64,000 nucleotides of DNA from Xiphophorus maculatus. Lineage: Eukaryota; Chordata; Actinopteri; Cyprinodontiformes; Poeciliidae. The position numbers and the translations under genes were made by a program. Positions within the stretch are counted from its first letter, which is position 1; every line of letters starts with the position of its first letter. The notes beneath the pieces were generated by a model, which saw nothing but the letters and a program-made list of their open reading frames with translations, searched no databases and was not told the DNA's origin. This document shows positions 55,643-64,000 of the stretch, one piece after another. The stretch covers positions 3,664,056 to 3,728,055 of the forward strand of contig NC_036460.1 in the NCBI RefSeq assembly GCF_002775205.1. The letters run 5' to 3'.

Positions 55643-56075
55643 TTAAAGCAAAATTTGTAACTTTTGTAAAAATTATATTTTACATACTTGTTGGTGCTGT
55701 CTCTATGTCGTGAGAGTGTGGTATGAGACCAGAAACAAGCGATCAGAGTCAGGAGGCGGGTCCTAGCGCTGTCAATCAACTTGTGCTCTCTGACAGCCTG
55801 TCATGACTGCTAATGCTAGTTAGCACGACTGCCAATGATGGCTGCTAAACAGTTTTCCTGTAGCGTAAGTTGTTTCTTCGTCATTAGCACACTTAGCAGG
55901 GAGTACATGAGAATCATTGACAGCGCTAAGCCCCGCCTCCTGGCTCTGATTGGTTGTTTTTGGTGCATTTCTTCAGATGACAATAGTGGCTCAGGAAGAA
56001 GGTGGAGAAGATAGATCGTTTCAACAAATATGTTAAAGAATATATTTTAATAAATGTTGCATTCTGCAGCTTTAA
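55643..56075. mobile_element. Palindromic MITE flanked by TTAA (family B, copy 3)
   Basis: TTAA at 55643-55646 and 56072-56075; right end GCATTCTGCAGCTTTAA. Internal CAGGAGGCGGGTCCTAGCGCTGTCAATCA and inverse TTGACAGCGCTAAGCCCCGCCTCCTGGCTCTGATTGG match the copy at 16064-16524. Confidence 0.75.
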
Positions 56076-56079
56076 GAAA

Positions 56080-57180
56080 ATCAGTATGAAATCAGACATT
56101 GGCTCTTTACTTAAATTAGAAGGACTGTGATACTTTTTGTTGTCAAACAAACGTGGCGAGTTATGCTGTGGGCTCATTTCTCTACCAAAACAACAAACAA
56201 GTTGTGAAAGTTCATCTGGACATTTTAAATAAAATAAAAAAATCAAATGTCCTCTGAGAAAATTTAAAATCATTGTTTCATCTTTCAGCCACACAATAAT
56301 AATACTACTACTAATAATAATAATAATAAAAGATTAAATTAACACAGAAATGTTTCCACAAATGCAAATTAGCCTTTTTTTAATGACCAACTTAGTTTAT
56401 CAAGGGAACATTCTTTGGGTTTTATGTTTATTGGCTAAAATAATTAATATTTAATGTATATACTGTAGATTTATTAAACAATTCCACATATCTTGGATGC
56501 AGAAATGACTTTTCCTTTTATCTAATGGTTACAAAATGTCCACCACTTTTGCTTAAATATATGTATTTTTGTGCAGGTGATTTTAAAATTAAACCCCAAA
56601 GAATCCTGAGAAATGTGGATATTTGCTGTTAGATGAACAAAACAAATTGTAAACAAAGCCTTTCCAAATCAAAAAAAATTTTTTTATCAGGTTTGCAAAA
56701 CAGTTGAACCAAATTTGAAGCAAACATTAAATGATGAAGAAACGAGCATGAACAGCTAAGTAACGGCGTCTTTGGAGAGACAAGTGAAAACTAAATAATC
56801 CCCCAAAAACATAAAATATTAATACAGCGACTAGGTTCACAGAGGAAAACAAACAGTCAGTACTTCTTTAGATATCCTCATCATTCTGAGTATTTGCTGC
56901 AAATATTTACAACGAATCAGATCTGATCTTTGTGTGCAGCAGAAAATCTCCGTTTGAAATCTTGCTGTGTTTTGTCAAGAAATATGAATTTCATAAAATG
57001 TATATTAGCTGATTTAAAAACAAGCTTAAGTTTATTTAACATGACAAAACAAAGCCAGAATAAAGAGGAGTGATGAAAAGTAGTAATATAGACCAGAATT
57101 AATAAATGTTTCAGTTATTATTAATCAAAAAGCAGCTCTAGGCGGGTTAGCCTTGATTTAAAGGCTAACCCGGATGGTTT
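56080..57180. other. No gene seen
   Basis: AT-rich sequence, including a short (AAT)n run near 56295-56330. No coding domain. Confidence 0.4.
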
Positions 57181-57560
57181 TTAGTCTGGAAGTTTGTTTA
57201 TGGTGCATAAAAACTGAATTCTGCTTCTCCATGTTTGGTTCTGGTTCTGTTGGTGCAGAGCAGAAGCAGAACCAGAACCAGAAGACTTGACAGGTCTAGA
57301 AGGTTGATACAACAGTAGTAGATAAAATGCCGGCAGCATTTTAAGCTGTCTGATTGATTTGTTAGGCAGACATGTGAAGACGCTGCTGCAGTAATCAGTG
57401 CGACTAAAGATAAACGCATGGATGAGTTTCTCTAGATCTTTCTGAGACATTAGTCCTCTAGTCCTGGAAAGGTTCTTCAGGTGAGAGAAGGCCAACTTTG
57501 CAACCGTCTTTATGTGGCTCTGAATGTTCAGGTCTGAGTCCAGATTTCAGCACAAACACA
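57181..57560 (-). pseudogene. L2-type LINE fragment (RT C-terminal region)
   Basis: The minus-strand frame 57495-57181 reads HLKNLSRTRGLMSQKDLEKL then IHAFIFSRTDYCSSVFTCLP and NKSIRQLKML. This is the conserved segment after the RT core in fish L2/CR1-type LINEs. The copy is truncated at both ends and frameshifted downstream of NKSIRQLKML. Confidence 0.75.
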
Positions 57561-57835
57561 TATTTCAGTCTTTCTGTTTAATGTAAGAGATCAAGTATTT
57601 TCAAGCAACTACAATTTATTACCAAGTCACTTTTTGATTTCTTCTATTCAAGCCTAAAGTGACTTAAGTTCATATCTCTGTAAGATACTGATTACTACTC
57701 TACGCAATCCCATCTCTGAAAAGCTGAACTCTTTTCAGATCTCCAATTTTTTAATTTTCATTCTGGTGCCATGAAGCCAGAACTCAGCTGAATAAACTGC
57801 ACTAAAAGTTTTTTCTTGCTGCTATTTCAATCCAA

Positions 57836-58391
57836 AATTACAAAATCTTACCAAGTATTTTTTTGTGTTTTCAGTGTAAATATCTTTGTACATTTGAATT
57901 AAGACAAAACTAACTTACAAGTAACTCTTCAGCAAGATATAGGCGTTTGTTTTAGTCAGTAATTACTTAATATTAATGAAAAGTTTTAGTTCCGCTGCAC
58001 CGTTACCTAGCAACCCCAGCCAAGCACAACCTGTAACCTAGCAACGCAGTTCTAGTTCCACTGGCAGATTATTTCACTAAAAATAATTTCATGTTATAAG
58101 TGAAATAATCTGGATCTAGAACTCAATTACTAGTTGTTTTAATTAAATAATTATTGAATATTGATTTTTTTAAAAGTTGTGCCACTGACAGATTATTTTA
58201 CATACAATGAAAAAATATCTTGTTATTAATTAAATAATTTGGCAGTGGAACCATAACTTTTTCATAAGTATTAAGGAATTATTACAGAAAAATTACTTGT
58301 TAGTTAATTTTGTCTTATTTCAAGAGAACTAAAATATTTGCATCAGAAACAAGCCTAAAAATACTTAGTAAGGTTTTGTGTTTTTGCAGTG
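57836..58391. mobile_element. Family-A palindromic MITE (copy A17)
   Basis: Left arm from AAAATTACAAAATCTTACC, the X-box-like pair GTTACCTAGCAAC (58002) and GTAACCTAGCAAC (58033) 31 bp apart, a rearranged centre with an extra partial arm, and right end AGGTTTTGTGTTTTTGCAGTG. Confidence 0.85.
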
Positions 58392-58404
58392 TTTTTGCAC
58401 AAAC

Positions 58405-58658
58405 ACTGCACAAACTAATTTACAAGTAACTTTTCTGCAAAATTTGCAACAATCATTGAATAGGGAAATTTTTATTCACCTATAATCTTAATTTATTTCT
58501 TGCTATAAATGAAAAGAAAATGCCAGTAATGCTTTTCTAAATTAATATGCAAGACTTGTTTATATCTTGCAGAAAAGTTATTTGTAAGCTAGTTTTGACT
58601 TCAGGTGTAATAAGATATTTGCACTAAAACTAGACAGATATACTTGTTTTTGCAATGT
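58405..58658. mobile_element. Family-A MITE, shortened (copy A18), directly beside A17
   Basis: Starts CACTGCACAAACTAATTTACAAG and ends ACTTGTTTTTGCAATGTAA. The centre is diverged. Only 13 bp separate it from A17. Confidence 0.7.
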
Positions 58659-58872
58659 AATACCCTGTTGACATTTGTATTTGTTTATTTCCTGACCAGA
58701 TGGAAACTATAACTGTAACTATAAGATTTAAAAATTAAGTAACTTTTCTTTGCAGCTTCAAATCAGGACGGAGTAAAACCGAATCCGTCGCCCAGTGTCT
58801 CTGAGACAGTCACACCACCGTGAAAACTGCGTCCAGGAACTTAGTTCATTAGCTGTGTGTGTACAGCTGGAT

Positions 58873-58916
58873 CCACAAACACACACACACACACACGCAC
58901 ATACACACACACACAT
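58873..58916 (+). repeat. (CA)n microsatellite
   Basis: Interrupted CA run of about 20 units. Confidence 0.9.
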
Positions 58917-59574
58917 GTAAGCAGCGGCAATATAACAGCTGCAGTTGTGGCCTGCAATAGAGAAGAGATAAAATTAACAGAGAGGCAAAAGCAGGAGGTT
59001 TGAGTCTGCAGATACGATGTGAGAAAAGGATTTCCACAGCAACTGCTGCAACTAATCAATAAACCTGAGTCACAAAAAAGCATTATTTAACAATAGGAGG
59101 CTATGAATTTAACAATTTGTACACAATTGAGGTCTTAAATGTGACAAAAACCAAAGAAAAAGTCAACAATTGAATGCGAAGCTGGTGTCTGTACAGGTGT
59201 GGAGCTCCTTATGCACCTGTCAGTGGGCGGGAAGAGGTGTACAGGTAATTTAAGATGACTGCTCTCAGCGTCAGGGCGTGCAAATATAATATGTGATCTG
59301 AATACTTCTCATGTCATAACATAACCGATGGAAAATATCAAACAGAAGGGACTGGACCAAGAAAAGAAAAGCAAATGGCAACTCTATCTTATTGTTGGAC
59401 GAAGAAATCTCAAGATGTCCCATCATGCATCTGCTTATATGTTTTTGTGTAAAGCGAATTTAGTTATGCTATAATTTGGTACATCAGGATTACGTTAGCT
59501 TTGTTTCCATTCACAATATGATTGCGCAATTTGACATTTCAAAAATAAACTTTCTGAGCAATCCCTCATATTGA

Positions 59575-60100
59575 GCATCCATGTGGCAACAGTGGAGAAA
59601 AAAACTCCCTTTTAACAGGAAGAAACCTCTAGCAGAACCAGAACCAGGGGGAAACAAACAGAACACCAGACCAGGTGTGGCTTCTGAGAGAAAACACCCC
59701 ATACAATTAGCAGTTGAAATAACAAAAATAATACAAAATGGAGAGTAGTAGAAAAAAAACTGAGGGAAGGTGGTCAGTTTGACCTTCTGCAGACTAAACC
59801 TTCAGTTTGACCTTCAGCAGACTAAACCTATAGCAGAAAAACTATAAAGATAACTCAACATAACTTAACACCTTAGAAGGAGGAATGAGAGTTCACTAAA
59901 AAATATTAATTCTTTGTGAACAAAAATCACACACGGTGCTCCTCAGGGCTCTGTTCTCTGACATGCTTTATTTTAAATCAGTAGTTTTGCTCTAAAACAC
60001 AGATTAGAGAGTTTTACAACATCTCTTACCACAGCTAATGGTGATGACACAAACTTTTATGTGTCACCAGACACTGAACTACACTCGGTAAGGCCAACAG
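59575..60100 (+). pseudogene. L2-type LINE fragment including the RT catalytic region
   Basis: The frame GAPQGSVL (at about 59935) corresponds to the RT GVPQGSVLGP motif, and NGDDTNFYVSPD (about 60040) to the catalytic YADDTQLYVS motif; stop codons break the frame. The 59580-59700 part (CTCCCTTTTAACAGGAAGAAA) is a repeat block often associated with fish LINEs. Confidence 0.6.
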
Positions 60101-60829
60101 TGCATTTCATTGGTCTTAAATGTTACAGAGCTCCTTCTTGTTCTGGTAGGAAACCAGAAAATAAGTCTTTTTTTATATATATATTTGTATCTGCTTTCTG
60201 ACGAGGCAACAACTATTCAAACTGAACTTTTTTTTTTCTACATTCTATGCACTTAAAATAACAAAAGAAAACATATTCCCACACAGAGACGGTAAATTCC
60301 CATGTTATCGGCTTTGAAATAGCATTTTACTTCTTTTTATGTCCATATACTTAGATTTTAAAATGTTTTTTTTGTCTTTGATTGCATTGCTCATATATTT
60401 TCTTACTTATTTAAAGAATATTGGATTACGAGCAAATTGTATTTGTCTTGTGTATAGTTTTACATTAACAGCATTCCATAAATTAACAAAAGTCAGTATA
60501 ATTGGAATACAAACTAATCCTATTTTAGACATGAAGGATTGTTTTTCTATTTTTATTAGAGCCATATCTTTATATCTGTAACTTATACTTAGAAATTATT
60601 CAATGGTTGGGTCATAGATAGTTAAAATAAATAAAATTCTCTCCATAATAATGTAGGATTGCTGTCTGAACACATTACTATGTTGATAACTAATCTTATT
60701 ATATCAGTTTAAATTATACTTAAAGCAAAGTAAACTAAACAAAAAGGAGCAGATTTTAAACTAAAAGCGAGAATATTTTTTATACTCTGTGTCAAAAGGG
60801 TTTGAAGGAAACTCCTGCCGTCATTGTTA

Positions 60830-60892
60830 GCAAGGAGGAATCAGCCAAGTAGCCGTTTTCCTGGATTTTATCGGAGGCTTTAACAACAGGTA
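60830..60892 (+). other. Candidate 5' non-coding exon with donor
   Basis: GGAGGAATCAGCCAAGTAGCC ... GGCTTTAACAACAG|GTAATC looks like a first exon ending at a splice donor (60890/60891). A second possible exon at 61245-61285 (TTTCTATAG|GTTTGACAGG...CAAAAACAG|GTCAGT) follows. Together they suggest a plus-strand transcript running toward the window end. Confidence 0.3.
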
Positions 60893-61025
60893 ATCGTTAT
60901 TTTCCATTGTTTTGTTTGAAGTCGATCAATTATGTCAAACAGAGTCCGGGTAATTATTTAAAACATGAGAATAGCTCATAAAAGCTTAGTAAACATGCTA
61001 ACTCTAGAGCAGCTAACTGTTAGTT

Positions 61026-61072
61026 GCTAACAGGCACAAGCTAATCCGTTCGGTTAGCTTGTGCCTGTTAGC
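61026..61072. repeat. Perfect 19-bp inverted repeat with short loop
   Basis: GCTAACAGGCACAAGCTAA (61026-61044) is followed after 9 bp by its exact inverse (61054-61072). The loop TCCGTTCGG can extend the stem by CCG/CGG. No terminal structure suggests a transposon. Confidence 0.9.
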
Positions 61073-62108
61073 TACTTTATTACGTTTTTGATTTATAGCA
61101 CAAACATTTACAATATGCATTTTAAAGATGAACATTTATGGTAAAAAGTGTTTGTCATAAACAAACACGTGTCTGTTAAGTTTACATCATTATTTCCGTG
61201 AAAGTGTGTATGTGTTTTTTTTAATAACAACGTATTTTTCTATAGGTTTGACAGGGAGACAGCTAAACATTTTGCTACCAAAAACAGGTCAGTAGTTGTT
61301 TGTGCTTGTTTTTAAAAGTTTATCATTTAATTTTATTTTTTGTGTGGAAATTCTGGTTCACAGTGAACTGTTCACATTATTTTTTGTGCATTAAATTGCA
61401 TGCAAACATGCTTTGATTGCTTTACTTTTCATGATTCATATTAAAATGTTTGACAAATTAATTTAACATTTAAAAAAATATAAAAAGATTAATATATTGG
61501 TGAGAATAGTTATCCTGTAAATTTATGGCGCAAATTCTAGAACAAAATTAGTTGTATTTACAGAAGGATTCGAAAAGCGTACGCAGCCATGATGTTATTA
61601 GTAAACAAAAAATTTTATAAACTATATTTTGTGACGCTGGTCTTTTAAAAATAAGGCTGCAAACCATTAAAGTGAAGTGTGACGTATCAAAATAGTGGTA
61701 AAATATGCCACCCACAGAGAAAATAAAAATGCTTCAAGTATTTAAAACACATGTCTAGAAGGCATCAGGAATACTAAGATTCATTTACTGGAATAAAACT
61801 GTAGTTATTCTGCCTTAAGTAATCTAAGTTGTTATTAAATTAAATTTAAAAGTAGCTAAACTTATCAACATAAAGAGATCCCATGTATTAAAAGCAGAAT
61901 CAGTATATTTCTCTTCAGCTTTTATTTAGCAGCAGACTGCATAGAAATCTAAAATGAAGCCATGACAGTGAATGACAGCCAGCCCCTCCACGATCAGCTT
62001 CCTAAGACAATGGATGACTGATGATCTTTGGTTAACATGTTACAGAGGAATGAAGGTCCTGCTCACTTTCACTGACTTGTTACTGTAGCTCATTTGTTTT
62101 TCCACAGC

Positions 62109-62250
62109 CTCCAATCCCAGCCACCCCCCAGCCAGGACCAATTAACAGCAACAAACACTCACATCCAGTAAAACACCTCAGCAGCATCCAGCTGGGCCAG
62201 ATTAGTGGCCCTCCACCTACCCATTGTGCTACCGGGACTTCAAATTAACA
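62109..62250 (+). other. Candidate terminal exon with Pro/Ser-rich frame
   Basis: After a good acceptor (TTTGTTTTTCCACAG, ending at 62107) a frame without ATG reads PPIPATPQPGPINSNKHSHP and continues about 26 codons to TAA. It is not repetitive within the window. No protein family was recognised, so it may equally be non-coding RNA. Confidence 0.22.
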
Positions 62251-62811
62251 GCCACACATGAGAAAAGACCACCCCCATCGCAATTTCAGATGTGACTGAA
62301 AACTTTTGTTTTCCTGGCGATATGGAAATTGATTTGGCAACAATGAACATAAATTCAACCTCAATTTGCTTCAGAGCAATGATAAACTCAGTCATATGAA
62401 CCATGAAGTGACAGGGAAAAATGGGAAAATTTTGAATGCCAACCGTCAAACGAACACTTCCGCAGGGAAATCCTTGGTTTTGCTTAAAGGAGTCAGAAGT
62501 TTAAATAATGAAGTCACTGATTTTTTAAGACATAGAGCATTGTAAAAAAAAAAAAAAAGGACAACCCATTAAAGAGTCAGTTCAGTGTATAAAGACTTTG
62601 CGGAAATTTCACACATGCGCAAAATGCTGGAGGCCAAAAAGACACTTTTTTCTATTAACAATTACGTTGACATAAAACCTAGAGATGTGGGTGTTATTAA
62701 TTTAGTGCGATGCACCACAGCAAAGGGAAAAATAACGCAAAAAAAACTGTCGAAGATTAGCTCAAAACTGCACATATTTTTCCTTTTTCTCTCTTTCTCG
62801 GCTGCGCTACT

Positions 62812-62940
62812 TACAGACTTGTTGCCATAGCAACTGACTGAGAACAACGGCACGGAAAATTCTAATGTTTCAGAATTCAACACCAAAAAACACGCAAACA
62901 TATTTCCCACACAAATAACAGAACATTCAGCCTATTAAAG
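62812..62940. repeat. Repeat family E with X-box GTTGCCATAGCAAC (copy 2)
   Basis: Same layout as 3070-3215. The X-box is at 62821-62834. Followed by CCAAAAAACACGCAAACATATTTCCC. Confidence 0.7.
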
Positions 62941-62994
62941 TTTTATATTTATAAGCTTGATGTTTATTTTGCAATTATTAATAAGTGATATGTC

Positions 62995-63140
62995 TGAACA
63001 CTAGTGGTGGTTTCTTATCCGTCAGAGTTTTTTTTGCGTTTATTTAATTTTTTAACTGAACCGAAGCACACCAAATTCCACAGCACACCCACATGTTAAG
63101 ATTGTCAAAGTCAAGCTAGCATAACTGACTTCCTTCCCTC
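62995..63140. repeat. Dispersed repeat shared with irf2bp1 intron (24060-24270)
   Basis: Both have TTTTTTAACTGAA..GAA.C..AATTCCACAGCACA....ACATG.TAA...TGTCAAAGTCAAGCTAGCAT, in the same orientation. Confidence 0.6.
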
Positions 63141-63289
63141 CCTCCTACTATCTTTTGTTTTATGACAACTTTATCCAGTTGTCAAACTAAATACAAGATA
63201 CAAACACTAAATTTTTTAGGATGATTGACATGCTCATAAATATGTAATTTTACTCTTTTAAGCCATTGTGTTACAGAAAATTAACAAAA

Positions 63290-63850
63290 GTTGTTTTAGG
63301 GTATTTTTACTCGGATCAATTAAAGACCAAAATTGAAACATTTGTCACATTTTCAACTAGTGCAGTTCACTTTCATACTGTACTGTGTCAACCAGTCTAA
63401 ACTAAATGAAAAACTTGTTCACCCCCTCGCCTGTGGGGGCGCTGCATGAAAAACCACTGAAAGAAATGACACGAAAATCTCTAAAGACATGACATGAACA
63501 TCCTTCTTTACAAAATGTAAACAAAATTGGAGTGGCTTCAAATTTTAGCGTTTGTAGGATTTCTCTTTCGTCTTTTGTAACCATGAGTCATTTCTACCAT
63601 TAGTGCTAAACTAGCAAGTTTGTTTTGGTTGTATTTACCCAGAATGCCCTGTGCTATAGTCCGCTTCCTGCTTTTGGAGCAGTGTCTGGTTTGCTTGGTG
63701 TTCACATATATTTGAACCGCACTAGAGTTCACTTTAACCGAACCGAGACCGAGATTTGTACGTGGACTAGAGTTCATGTTTTTGGTTCAAATCAGAGTTC
63801 AAGTGTATGTTCACACCTCCCATCTTTATAGACAAACAAGAGTTGGATTG
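63290..63850 (+). repeat. 600-bp dispersed repeat family G (copy 2)
   Basis: Matches 46900-47500 in order and orientation, including CGCCTGTGGGGGCGCTGCA (63430) and ACCCAGAATGCCCTGTGC. Confidence 0.75.
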
Positions 63851-64000
63851 TAGCAGACTAAAGGCAGATTGAGGAGACAAATCAAAGCAAGGAGAGCCAG
63901 TCAAAACAGTGAAAGTGATTGGGTTGCAGTAGACCAAACTCTGACAACACGATGCATCTTCATCACTGTTTGGTGAGGTGCAGGAATGTGTCCTTCCAGC

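Overview
The window is vertebrate nuclear DNA, almost certainly from a teleost fish and probably an acanthomorph. Signs are AT-rich non-coding sequence, small introns, CA/TG microsatellites, fish-type hAT, Tc1-like and TTAA-type miniature elements (MITEs), fish L2- and Tx1-type LINE fragments and a tRNA-derived SINE. It holds three supported protein genes.

Genes: (1) polr1g (CD3EAP/PAF49/ASE-1, an RNA polymerase I subunit) lies on the minus strand with coding exons at 21535-21451, 19888-19744 and 17347-16561. (2) irf2bp1, a zinc-finger/RING transcriptional co-regulator, starts 535 bp away on the plus strand with exons at 22071-23065 and 24518-24836; the two genes are divergent and probably share a promoter. 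(3) foxa3, a forkhead pioneer factor, is on the plus strand with exons at 38236-38307 and 40402-41682. In human, POLR1G, IRF2BP1 and FOXA3 all lie at 19q13.32, so the window is a conserved vertebrate syntenic block, and this supports the paralogue assignments.

Layout: 1-15.8 kb has no supported gene; it holds AT-rich tandem sequence, MITEs, a CpG-rich block near 5.8-6.4 kb, a CA/TG/G-tract cluster near 8.3-8.9 kb and a 31-bp minisatellite at 12.68-13.02 kb. 15.8-24.9 kb holds polr1g and irf2bp1, with repeats in introns and 3' flank. 25-31 kb is repeat-rich, with a SINE at 30.0 kb and a possible transcript end at 30.85 kb. 31.9-34.6 kb is a decayed Tx1-type LINE. 36-42.6 kb is the foxa3 region: CpG-rich upstream DNA, TATA promoter, repeat-filled intron, coding exon 2 and a microsatellite 3' region. 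43-64 kb has no supported protein gene: many MITE copies, LINE fragments, a few GC-richer single-copy islands and a possible non-coding or 5'-UTR transcript near 60.8-62.2 kb.

The most unusual feature is a family of palindromic MITEs (family A, flanked by TA, more than 15 copies or parts here). At least seven copies carry, at the centre, two RFX 'X-box'-like sites, usually exactly 31 bp apart. At 12.68 kb the same 31-bp unit has expanded to ten copies, giving regularly spaced X-box-like sites. Other repeat families and single-copy sites in the window also carry X-box matches. Whether any of these bind RFX factors is inference.
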